A DNA stretch of 22,963 bases from Haplomitrium mnioides (taxonomy: Eukaryota > Marchantiophyta > Haplomitriopsida > Calobryales): NCBI GenBank assembly GCA_049999725.1, contig JBNGIS010011348.1:1-22963 (forward strand), read 5' to 3'. A program made the position numbers and the translations under genes. The notes under the pieces are model-generated. The model saw only the letters and a list, made by a program, of their open reading frames with translations, was not told the origin of the DNA and made no database searches. This document shows, in pieces, positions 9,765-19,487 of this stretch (positions are counted from its first letter, which is position 1; every line of letters begins with the position of its first letter).

Positions 9765-11442
9765 TTTGTCAGCCCTAACGTCGGTCCCTTATCTCCTTTC
9801 CGACCGATGTACACCAACTTAAGGGCTGATTTGTGTTTCGGGACCTTTTATGGGAGGGGCTTCGCACCAATTTGACCCGAGCTCTTTCTTACCTACTCTG
9901 GAATAACTACAGCACCGACTTGCAACAACAAAGTACAACACACACACCCACAACTAACACACGTTCTTTTGTTGAAACCAATGGACTCAAATAATATTTC
10001 AGTGAGCCCACAAATACTCCAATTATAATGAGCCTCTGGTATGCCCTCCTTTCAGCACTAAAAGATGCAGGTCACGCCCCTCCTTGAGGCTTTAACCTCC
10101 AGAGGTGCCACTTTGGAAGTAAGGGGCGGACAAAATAAGGGTTCAGGCTCTTTTCTGAAATGGCCCTGCACCCAAGCTATTACTTTGAGGTCCTAAGAAA
10201 GCTCTTCTTCTCCTTACAAACCTTGCCACTTATCACAAACTCTGCAACACCAATCCTACATCATTCACACAGAAATCTGAAGTACACATATCCAAGTCTG
10301 AAGCACTTTTGGAGGCAATCTGAAGTATATTTCAAGAATCCAAAAATGGACCCGAACACCTTGCTTACAAAATAAGATCAAGGTCTAACCTCCAAAATAC
10401 AAAGAGGCAATGTCAATAGCTCTAACTCCCTATTTTCAGGGTTTTCCCAGGTTCCGAACAAGCCGAAATGCTGGTATACTCCGAAGCCAAAGTGCTTTTC
10501 AAAAAATACAACCAGAAAGAAAATCTAGCTAACACACACACCTAGACCCACACACCCATACACACATCCTAAAAGGTAGACCCCTCAACGTCACAAGATC
10601 TGAGCTTTCCAGCAGACCTCTCTCTTCCTCGAATAACAACTCTAACCTTCCTTCAATTTCTCACCCACGCAGCCAGTCTAGATAGTTTTTCAACTTCCCT
10701 CATGAGAAGCCCTGAATTTGCTTCCTCAAGCTCAAAAGAGGTCTTCTTTAACTTCCACCTCTAGAAGACAACCCTCTCGACTGCTGGGCACACACTCCAC
10801 CTCGAACCTCAAATGGATCTTCTCCGCAGTGCGCGGGCACTAACGCGGCCACTCCTCTCTTGGTTCCACTTGAGAGTTTAGACCAAAAATGCACTCCGAG
10901 CATCCCTAGGATTGATGCTTCTACACAGACAATGCTGAGACGATCCCAAGATCCCCCTTTGGCAGCCTCTCTTGAATTCAAGACAGAAAGAACTCCCTTC
11001 AGCTTCAAGTATCGATTCACCTCCAAATGCTGGTCTACCTGCAGAGATGAGTACACCTGGACTCTAGAGCTCCCTGCCAAGTGATTCTTAGCACCCCTCT
11101 AGTCCACCTCCACCTCCGCTAGCCCCTTGCACGAGTCCACTCGCTTCAACTGAAGCTTCTTTGGAATTCTCTTTTCCCTCCCTCGCTGCATCTTCCTCTC
11201 TGAGATTGCTTTTGCACCTCAAGTTTGTATATGCACCAACCCTCCAAACATCGTAGCACATCAACCTATATCCCCTTGCTTGCGTTCCCTTGAAGCATTC
11301 TTGTTTTCCCCCTGTTTTGGTAGTTGTTTCGGTTGGTACGACTTCTTGGCATGGTGACACCTGTCTGTACGATTAAAGATTATTCCCAAGATGTACGGTC
11401 TGAAGTTAACAATATGTTCCAAAGTTCCGCCAGGCTTGATTT

Positions 11443-11541
11443 GAAGAGTCCCGCGGACTGGTGAGTCCGAAGAATCCCGCGGACTGGTGAGTCTGAAGAA
11501 TCCCATGGAATGGTGAGTGTGATGAATCCCGTGGACTATCC
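11443..11541. repeat. 26-bp tandem repeat, about four units
   Basis: Units start at 11443, 11469, 11495 and 11521 and read close to GAAGAATCCCGCGGACTGG followed by TGAGTCT. The last unit is diverged. It opens the larger array of block B. Confidence 0.88.
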
Positions 11542-12720
11542 GAAGTTGCCACATTTCCAAAGTTGCGTTGTCTGCCGCCGTTTTCCAAGTGGAAGTTGGA
11601 CCACCTCGTTTGACTGTCTGGTTTCAAAGTTGACTGCCTTTCGATATATCCCACAGAACCGCTCCAAAGCTGCCTCCTTTCCAAAGTTGCTACGTTTCCG
11701 AAGTTGCGCTGTCCGTCGCCGCTTTCCAAGTAGAAGTTGGACTGCACGGTTGACCGCTTGGTTTTGAAGTTGACCGCCTTCTGATGTATCCCATGGAACT
11801 GCTCTGAAGTTGCCTCCTTTCCGAAGTTTTTACGTCTCCAAAGTTGCACCGTTTGCCGTCGCTTTCCAAGTGGAAGTTGAACCGTCGTGGTTGACCGCCT
11901 TCCGATGTATCCTGCGGACTGATCCAAAGTTACACCTTCCGAAGTATCCTGCATACTCCTCCAAAGTTGCCACATTTCCGAAGTTGCCACATCTCCAAAG
12001 TTGTGCCGTCCACCGCCACTTTCCAAGTGGAAGTTGGACTGTCGCGATTGATTGTCTGGTTCCGAAGTTGACCGCCTTTCGATGTATCCCGTGGATTGAT
12101 CCGAAGTTGCACCTTCCAAAGTATCCCGCAGACTCCTTTGAAGTTGCCGTATGGATTGGTCCGAGGTTTTCCTTAGACTGTGAGTTCGAAGTATTCCTCG
12201 AACTATTGAGTTTGAAGTTGACTTGGTTCCAAAAGGCGCCGTCCGCCGCCATCTTCAAAGTGGAAGTTGGACTACCGCGATGACCTGGATTTTTGAAGTT
12301 GACTCAAGGATCCGAAGTTGACCATCGGACTAATCCGAAGTATTCCTCAAACTGGTGAGTCCAAAGTATTCCGCGGAGCCTCTGTTTTTCAAAGTTGATC
12401 TGGATCCGAAGGGTGCCGTCCCGCCACTTTCCAAGTGGAAGTTGGACCGCCATGGTTGATCACCTGGTTCCGAAGTTGACCATCGGACTGATCCGAAGTA
12501 TTCATTGGATTGGTGAGTCTGAAGTATTCCATGGAGCCTCTGTTTTCCGAAGTTGACTTGGATCCGAAAGGCGTCGTCCGCTGTCGCTTTTCAAGTGGAA
12601 GTTGGATTGCCGCGCTGACTTGGATTTCCGAAGTATTTTGCAGACGAGTGGTTTCGAAGTATTCCGTGGACTGGTGAGTCCAAAGAAAACCACGGGACTA
12701 TTGAGTCCAAAGTATCACTA
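11540..12720. repeat. Higher-order array of TCCGAAGT / TTCCAAGTGGAAGTTGG modules in block B
   Basis: The module (T)TTCCAAGTGGAAGTTGGAC recurs near 11583, 11724, 11864, 12021, 12254, 12429 and 12589 (spacing 140-233 bp). Between copies there are many TCCGAAGTTGACC, TCCGAAGTTGCC and CCGAAGTATTCC motifs. The module contains a short dyad, TTCCA-AG-TGGAA. Antisense frames stay open across much of the array and translate into the same short peptides repeatedly, which reflects the repeats rather than a gene. Confidence 0.85.
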
Positions 12721-13210
12721 GCCTTCATGCCCTCAATGTCTACATCCTCAGTGTAGCTGCCTCCCTCTCAATTCCTTCCAAACTCCCTTTCAATTCAAGC
12801 CCATTCCTCCCTTAGCGCGATTCCTCTCCTACCGCGAATTCAGACCTGCTGGCACAATGCAACCCCTTCTAGGGAATTCTGGCGTGGTCTTCTTGCGAGA
12901 AATTTTCCTTCTTGACGAATTCTCTTGCTGCGGTGATCCTGCTGCGACAAATCTCTAATGCATATCTTTTGCAACCAATGTCTCCTCCTCGAATCCTTTC
13001 TGACGTTTTCTTTCTTGACGACCCTGGTGAATCCTCCTCTACGCGTCTTCCTTTGCTGCGATTCACTACTATGAACTCCTCGATTCAACCTTGCTTGGGT
13101 TCTCAATCTTATTCATGATCTCCCTTCCCAATGTTTGGCTTTGTGCTTCTCCAGCTAGTGTCGCTTGCATAGTGTTCAGCAGGCATGCATCATTGCTCTC
13201 TACCTCAAGC

Positions 13211-13288
13211 AAAGGGAAAAAAAAGGACGGGAAAGGGAGAGATAAGAAGAAGAGAAGAAAGGGGATAAAGGGGAGAGAAGGGAAGGAT
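13211..13288. repeat. Near-homopurine tract
   Basis: About 78 bp of almost pure A/G on the plus strand (for example AAAGGGAAAAAAAAGGA, GAAGAAGAGAAGAAAGGGG), interrupted only by a few T and C. An AT-rich stretch follows to about 13390. It lies at the right side of block B. Confidence 0.85.
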
Positions 13289-13390
13289 AAGATAATAATA
13301 GAATAACAATAAAAATAATATAATGTAATAAAATATAATAAAATCATTATAAACTGAAATAATAAAATAAACTCATAGTTCAATAACCAC

Positions 13391-15678
13391 AAAATTTAGA
13401 AAAAACGCAAAAACACTCGGTTGACATGCTTACAATTCAGTTGTAAGTTCAGAGTTAATTGAAAATGTATTTGTATCAGATTTTGTCAAATTTTCCAATA
13501 TGCAGTTTCTCACATATGAAAAACAAAGTATGGTTGTATAAAAAATGTGAAAGTTGAGTGATCAAACATGAAAATTTGTCCAAATGTGATTACAATAGAT
13601 AGGACAAGTTAGGAAATTTGTTATGGAGATATGTGAGTTTCCAATTTGTTCAAACTAGGTGTCTTGGCATCAGGATTGTTGGTTTGGACACCTCTAGATT
13701 GACTGGAAAAAGAAGACACACTTCAAAGATGAAGTGTATTAGGATGTTTCTCCAATAGCCTAGCAACAATGAATGAAAGTTTATCACTTTCTCTTGTAAG
13801 GAATCACTCTGAAGTCATAGCAATATTGTTATGAAGAGTAATGTGCAAAAGTCAGAATACGTAGCACTCACTTCATTTTTATTTCTCAATCATATGCAGC
13901 AAGATCTATTTTGAAAGAATCGCCTCGAGCAGGTGATCAAATATATGTCTTCAGATTTTGAAATGGCTGTGTAAAATGCACAAACTGATTGATTGAAGTA
14001 TAGCTCGCTGTACACGCACTGAAGAGAAATTAGGTTTGGTGCTCAAAACAAGTTCAGGAGAAATTTGGTGCTTCGTTAAATACTTAGCACTCGTTCGGCA
14101 ATGATCATGGAGGTTCAGTTGACTTAATAGCTTTGGGTTTAAATCTCGAGCTTTGGTAATGAGGTTTGGTATCCGATGCTTTGCTCGCTTCACTAGGGAC
14201 GTTCACTTAATCCCTACCTCACCTTCTGCATCTGGGAGCGGAGATCAACCTCTTGTAGTATAGATTGGTGGCACATGGGGCTTAAGGATGGGTCAAAAAA
14301 ATAATAGGGGCAACTTCCCCTTCGAGCTAGAATAGTTTTTACATAAACTTCTTTTTTCTCTTTCGTAAATTATCAAAATAGTGATATAGGACCGTTTCAA
14401 TACTGCAAGTTCTTCTTCTTTTGAACTTATAAGAAATACCAAAATAGCAGCTTCAAACTTTCAATATTTTAATATTTTATCGAAAAGTTGATGTGTCTTA
14501 GTTTCGCTGCTGAGTTTTCCTTCTTTCCTTCGAATTTTCGGCATTCACTCCAAATCCATTTCGAACTTTCAATAAAATATTAATATTTCTTCCGAAATGA
14601 GGATATATCACCAATATGTAGTGATAGAAGCCATTTCGAACTTTCTTTCTTTACCATATCTATGGGGAAACAACGACATTGTTTTGGCAACCTTTTTTTC
14701 AAGTGCTCTGAAAGTTCGAAAGTTTTGTTTGATATGAAATACCAAGTTCTTTGAATTTTCAGAATCCTAGGTCGTGTCTCATTATCAAACTTTCCTCGAA
14801 AATATGATGTATCACTGATTCAACCCCTTAGATGTCGAACTTTCAAAAAATACCAGTTGAAATCTTTTCGAACTTTCAACTTAACTCTTCAAGAATTGCC
14901 AAAAATGTGATTTCTTGGGTTTCCAACATTCAAAGTCCTTCGTTGAATGTTTCTTCACATATCGATTGATTTTGTGATATTTGACGAATCTTCATCAAAT
15001 TTGATCAATCTGTCATCAATAATCTGCCTTCTGCGATATTCAGAGAGTTGCAAAATCTTGTTGTCCACGAGAGTAAGCTTCTCACAAGAAAACGCCGTTC
15101 AATCTACTTCAAGATTTGTGTCAATTCATCTGCAAGTCTTCATCAATAGCAATCTGCAATGGAATTTGTCTTCTCCGAATGAAAATCGTTGAGTCATCTT
15201 CAATGGATGTCCTTTGTGTTTAGATTGAATGAGCAACTCATGCCTATTGAATTGAACTAGCATGATGAAAAACTGAACTCACTTTCAGATTGGTGAATTT
15301 GATCTGTTCATCCGATTCTAGATGAATTTCTTCAAAATCTCTTTATAGATAGGTTGCAATCCCTTAGCGAGTCCACTTCTACTTCAAATCGAATGTAGAA
15401 ATGTCAAAAAATAGGATTGATCCTCTTCTGAAAATTTTCAAAACTGTGAATGATCGTTGTGTATGAGCTTGAACGAACAATATAAAATATTATTATATTA
15501 TATAAAATAGTTATATGAAGAAAACTTAATATTTGAATGTATTAAAGTATAAGGGGAAGTAAATTGAGATTTCTATATTGATTTTGAAAGAAAAAAAAAT
15601 GTGTGCAACTTATGGGAAGAACTTTCAAAGGTGATTTCCAAGAAAAATTTATATGGAGCTATTCTCGTGTTGATAACG
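13391..15678. other. AT-rich stretch between block B and the Copia 5' LTR
   Basis: No gene recognised. It lies inside the Copia element, so it is either a very long leader or further inserted sequence. Between about 14400 and 14880 the motif TTTCGAACTTTC and its inverse recur (near 14559, 14634, 14711 inverted, 14834, 14867) together with a GATGTATCAC-like string. The last bases before the LTR (15660-15678), read on the minus strand, are CGTTATCAACACGAGAATA. That is the position of the primer-binding site, but it is not the common TGGTATCAGAGC form and I cannot assign the tRNA. Confidence 0.5.
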
Positions 15679-15961
15679 TGTTAGAGTGTTAGGCCCATTA
15701 GCTCATGCAACTAAGATGGAAGAAGATGGAAGAATATGGAAACATAAGATGTACAAATATATGCCAGGAATCATGAAACTCTTCCTCTACTTCTCTTCTT
15801 TCTCTTTAATATATCAATAATCAAACAATGTACAATCCAATAGGTGAGTAGGTAATGTGCTAATCATGTAGTATTAGCACTAATACTAATCATATAGTCT
15901 AATGATAGGTTAAGAACTAATGCTAGATTAGCCTAATCATCTTACTAAATGTATTATAATA
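15679..15961 (-). repeat. Copia 5' LTR
   Basis: 283 bp matching 433-717. It contains a short internal duplication (GATGGAAGAA twice near 15716-15735) not present in the other LTR. It reads toward the Copia coding region and away from the PPR gene, whose first ATG is 212 bp beyond its outer end. The outer end is TATTATAATA followed directly by the GTAAG target duplication. Confidence 0.93.
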
Positions 15962-16143
15962 GTAAGGTAAATAAAGCCAACTAAAAGAATTAGTTTCAGG
16001 TTGAAGAAACTGAAACACCGTAACAATGTTGGTAAGAGAATTCAAGCAAGGTAAATAAAGCCAACTATTGACAGTGAAGAAAATTAGATTCCATCTGAAG
16101 AAAGAATAGCATCGTAGCCATGTGGGTAAGAGAATTCAAGCAG
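15962..16143. repeat. ~95-bp minisatellite, right half
   Basis: Continuation of the array at 1-432. The interrupted unit resumes with GTAAGGTAAATAAAGCC, and the last unit starts at 16066 and breaks off inside GTAAGAGAATTCAAGCA at about 16143. The array ends 30 bp before the first ATG of the PPR gene, so it forms the immediate 5' flank, 5' UTR or a 5' UTR intron of that gene. Confidence 0.88.
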
Positions 16144-16172
16144 TCTCCACCGCTTTTGTCTGCACCTCAGGA

Positions 16173-19100
16173 ATGCAGGTATTCAAGCACAATCGCCAAG
16201 GCTCTGCGTTGCTATTCTTCTCAGAGTCCCCAAAGAAGAAGCGTCGTCAGCAACTGCAATCACTTTCTACTGCAGTGAATATTAGAAATCATGGTGAGCG
16301 ACAATTTTTATTACTCTTGTGAAGGATGCGCAAACTCTACAGATTGCTCTAATCTTCTTGGCAAACAGATCGAGGTGCCATGTGAGGTTATCATATGTGG
16401 TTCGGGTTGTGGCAGGCCATGGTAGTGTGGAGGAACTGTGGCGGCAGTTCTTTTCAGATCCTTCACAATGGTGGGATCACACACTGGATAAGGTGGAAAC
16501 ACTCACAGCATTAGAAAAAAATTTGTTGGGGGTAACGATTTTTCAGTTTCACTATTTGAATTACTCATAGCATTGCGTGTGCCTGAAAAGCTGGGCTTTG
16601 GATCTCTGGTCCGTAGGTAAACCCCAATCATCCAGATTTCACACATAAGCAGACACGGATTGGACTTTGGCTGGACAGGAGAGCAAATCCCTCATGGGTT
16701 AAAACAGAGTTGGCATTAATGGTACCGGGTTCTGTTTCCAGGAGCCTTTTCTATTGGAATGCTATCATTTCAAGATGTGTGAAATCTTGTCGAGAGAACG
16801 ATGCAATGGAACTGTATAACCGGATGGAAGCACAAGCAGTAAAGCCCGACAAGTTTATCTTTGTCAAGGTACTCAAGGCATGTGCCTGTTTAGGAACATT
16901 AGCGGAAGGTAAGCAAATACATGCGCGGATAATTGAAAGTGGCTGCGACTCTGATGTCTTTGTGGGGAATAGCCTCGTGAACATGTATTCTAAATGTGGG
17001 AGCATAGCGGATGCAGAAGATGTATTCCAGAGAATGCCTATTCGTGATCTGGTCTCATGGAATGCCATGCTTGGTGGATATGTGAATTGTGAAAAAGGGC
17101 AAAAGGCACTCGTACTATTTCAAGAAATGCAAGCAGAGGAGGTGAAGGCGGACCGTGTCTCCTTTGTATTAGTGTTGAAAGCGTGTGCGAGTGTGATGGC
17201 GCTGGAAGAAGGGAGGCGTGTCCATACACAAGTCATTGAAAGTGGTTGTGATACAGATGTGTTTGTGGGGAATACCCTTGTGGATATGTACGCGAAATGT
17301 GGGAGCATAGCGGATGCGGAAAGGATATTCCTGAGAATGCCTACTCGTGATGTGATCTCATGGAATGCCATGCTTGCCGGATATCTGCATTGCGAAATAG
17401 GGCGAAAGGGACTGGAACTATTCCGGCAAATGCAAGGAGAAGAGGTGAAGCCAGACCGTATCTCCTTTCTGTTAGTGTTGAAAGCATGTGCAAGTATGAT
17501 GGCATTGGAAGAAGGGAGGCGAGTCCATACACAAGTCATTGGAAGTGGTTGTGAGTCAGATGCTTTTGTTGGGAATGCCCTTGTGGATATGTATGCAAAG
17601 TGTGGGAGCATAGCTGATGCAGAAAGTGTATTCCAGAGAATGCCTACTCGTGATGTTGTCTCATGGAATGCCATGCTTGCTGGATGTGTGAGTTGTGAAG
17701 CAGGGCAAAAGGCATTGGAACTATTCCAACAAATGCAAGCAGAAGAGGTGAAGCCAAACCGTATCTCCTTTGTATTACTGTTGAAAGCTTGTGCGAATAT
17801 GATGGTGCTGGAAGAAGGGAGGCATGTACATACACAAGTTATTGAAAGTGGCTGTGAGTCAGATGTGTTTGTTGCATCTACCCTTGTGGATATGTATGCC
17901 AAATGTGGGAGCATAGCTGATGCAGAAAGTGTTTTCCAGTGTATACCTACTCGGGATGTAGTCTCATGGAATGCCATGCTTGCTGGATATGTGAACTGTC
18001 AAGAAGGGCAAAAGGCACTGGAACTATTCCGACAAATGCAAGCAGAAGTGAAACCAGACCGTGTCTCATTTCTATTAGTGCTGAAAGCATGTGCGAGTTT
18101 GATGGCTCTGGATGAAGGGAGGGTTGTCCATACACAAGTCATTGAAAGTGGTTTGGACTCAGATGTGTTTGTTGGGAATGCTCTTGTGGATATGTATGCC
18201 AAATGTGGGGACATAGCTGATGCAGAAAACGTATTCCAGAGTAGGCCTACTCGTGATGTGGTCACATGGAATGCCATGCTTGCTGGCTATGTAGCTTGTG
18301 AAGTAGGGCAAAAAGCTCTGGAATTATTTCGAAAAATGCAAGCAGAAGAGGTGAAGCCAGACTCTGTCTCATTTGTAGTAATGTTGAAAGCGTGTGCAAG
18401 TATGATGGCGCTGGAGCAAGGTAGGTGTGTCCATACTCAAGTTATCAAAAGTGGTTGGGAGTCGGATCTGTTTGTGGCATCTACTCTTGTGGATATGTAT
18501 GCCAAATGTGGGAGCATAGCTGATGCAGAAAGCGTATTCCAGAGAATGCCTACTCGTGATGTAGTCGCATGGAATGCCATGCTTGGTGGGTTTGCAATGC
18601 ATGGGCTTGGGAAGCAAGCTTTACATCTTTTCCAAGAATATCAAAGTAGTGGTGTTAAAATGGATGGGATTACCTTTAGGTGTCTTCTTTCAGCTTGCAG
18701 TCATGCAGGCTTTGTTGAGGAAGGTATCCGATTATTTGAATCCATGGTTTCAGTTTATCATGTTTTGCCAACAGTTGAGCATTGCGTTTGCATGATTGAT
18801 CTTCTAGGCCGAGCTGGTCGTCTGGATGACTCTGAAAACTTTCTTAGAAGTGAACCTAAAATTAGCAGGGATAGTGTTGCATTGATTGCCTTGTTGGGTG
18901 CCTGTAGAAATCATGGCAAGGTGGAGATGGGAAAACGTATAGGGCAGCAAGTTCTTGAATTGGACCCTGATAATGCTGCTGGCTATGTGCTGCTATCAAA
19001 CATTTATGCTGCTGCTGGCCAATGGGGTAGCTGTGATAGGGTTCAAGAACTGAGGAAGAAAAGGGGTGTGAAGGCACTGCCTGGGAAGACCTGGATTGAG

Positions 19101-19487
19101 GTGAACTCTTATGTTCATACATTTGTGGTTGATGACCAGGTACATCCTCAAATAAACGAAATACATGCAGAGCTACGGAGATTATCTGAGCAGATGAAGG
19201 TGGCAGGGTATGTCCCAGATACTCGGTTTGTACTGCATGATGTAGGGGAAGAGGAAAAGGTACTTCGTTTGTGTCATCACAGTGAGAGACTTGCCATTGC
19301 CTTTGGGTTACTTAGTACAGTACCTGGTACTCCTCTTCGACTTCATAAAAACCTGAGGGTGTGTGTTGACTGTCACACTGCCACCAAGTTCATTGCAAAA
19401 ATAGTAGGGCGTGAAATTGTTGTGAGGGATGGCAACCGGTTCCATCACTTTAAGGATGGGTTTTGTTCTTGCAGGGATTACTGGTAG
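16173..19487 (+). CDS. PLS-class PPR protein with DYW domain; probable organellar C-to-U RNA-editing factor (three exons)
   Basis: Proposed exons are 16173-16293, 16416-16492 and 16617-19487, giving 1022 residues. Residues 1-40 are Arg/Ser-rich and could be an organelle transit peptide. Residues 42-95 form a motif with LWRQFFSDPSQWWD, HPDFTHK and GLWLDRRANPSW, like the PDF motif of OSB proteins. Residues 110-714 are six P-L-S triplets of 101, 101, 101, 101, 100 and 101 residues. Then come P2, L2 and S2 motifs, E1/E2 with the PG box, and a 133-residue DYW domain (890-1022) with the HSE deaminase motif, CVDC, CSC and terminal DYW. All expected zinc and catalytic residues are present. DYW proteins bind organellar transcripts with the repeats and deaminate a specific cytidine. 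The large exon alone is open from 16617; its first ATG is 16719. The exon 3 reading is certain, the two upstream exons are inferred from motif completion and splice phase, and no transcript is available. Confidence 0.9.
16294..16415 (+). other. Predicted intron 1 of the PPR gene (122 bp)
   Basis: The donor is CATG/GTGAGC and the acceptor TTGTGGCAG/GCCATGG. The phase is 1 on both sides, so splicing joins ...RNHG to HGSVEELW without breaking the frame. An unspliced transcript would stop at 16320 (TGA). Confidence 0.7.
16493..16616 (+). other. Predicted intron 2 of the PPR gene (124 bp)
   Basis: The donor is GATAAG/GTGGAA and the acceptor GGTCCGTAG/GTAAAC, phase 0. Splicing joins the WWDHTLDK end of exon 2 to VNPNHPDFTHK. 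Stops exist on both sides if it is retained: the exon 2 frame ends at 16570, and a TAG at 16614-16616 precedes the exon 3 frame. Confidence 0.8.
16755..18569 (+). repeat. Six tandem 303-bp coding repeats (PPR P-L-S triplets)
   Basis: The codons for WNA(M/I) that open each triplet begin at 16755, 17058, 17361, 17664, 17967 and 18267, and the seventh copy opens at 18570. The spacing is 303 bp except 300 bp for the fifth unit. Units 2-6 are very similar at DNA level, for example TGGAATGCCATGCTTG and GATATGTA(C/T)GC(C/G/A)AA(A/G)TGTG in each. Unit 1 is clearly more diverged. The array arose by duplication of whole triplets. Confidence 0.95.

Larger units (their letters stand above)
9765..13390. 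mobile_element. Block B: non-coding insertion related to block A (ends approximate)
   Basis: Base composition changes near 9765 to C/T-rich, and back to very AT-rich sequence after about 13290-13390. Roughly 10500-11180 matches block A's 4240-4920 in order, including CTAGATAGTTTTTCAACTT, CTCTCGACTGC, GCGCGGGCACTAACGCGGCC and CCTCTAGTCCACCTCC. It then holds a long array of TCCGAAGTTG/TCCGAAGTATTCC motifs. I found no coding domain. Both exact ends, the element class and the direction are unresolved. A non-autonomous LTR retrotransposon family is one possibility. Confidence 0.6.
433..15961 (-). mobile_element. Ty1/Copia LTR retrotransposon, complete ends, degenerate coding, enlarged by nested insertions
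   Basis: Two direct LTRs (433-717 and 15679-15961) enclose a minus-strand gag-protease-integrase-RT-RNase H region. Integrase before RT is the Ty1/Copia order. A perfect 5-bp target duplication, GTAAG, sits at 428-432 and 15962-15966. A polypurine tract (AAGGGGGAG on the minus strand) abuts the 3' LTR. The span is about three times a usual Copia element, because block A (3818-7341) splits the integrase and another 6 kb lies between the 5' LTR and gag. By eye the LTRs differ at around 20 positions plus several indels, so the insertion is not recent. Stops and frameshifts make it non-autonomous today. Confidence 0.95.

Noticed and set aside
11406-12119. 237-residue minus-strand frame in block B
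   Set aside because: It is a translation of the tandem array (the same short peptides recur, in two minus-strand frames). There is no start context, domain or codon pattern of a gene.
13951-14193. 80-residue minus-strand frame in the AT-rich Copia leader region
   Set aside because: There is no motif and no neighbouring coding continuation. The length is unremarkable for chance in this composition.
16319-16570. Separate 83-residue gene containing the WWD motif
   Set aside because: It has no ATG start, and its motif is only half complete. The missing half lies in frame with the PPR exon across a consensus GT-AG intron, so it is better explained as exon 2 read into introns on both sides.
17120-17977. 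285-residue minus-strand open frame opposite the PPR array
   Set aside because: It is the antisense shadow of the 303-bp coding repeats: its peptide repeats with the same 101-residue period and has no known domain. The other minus-strand frames across 16751-19523 are the same effect.
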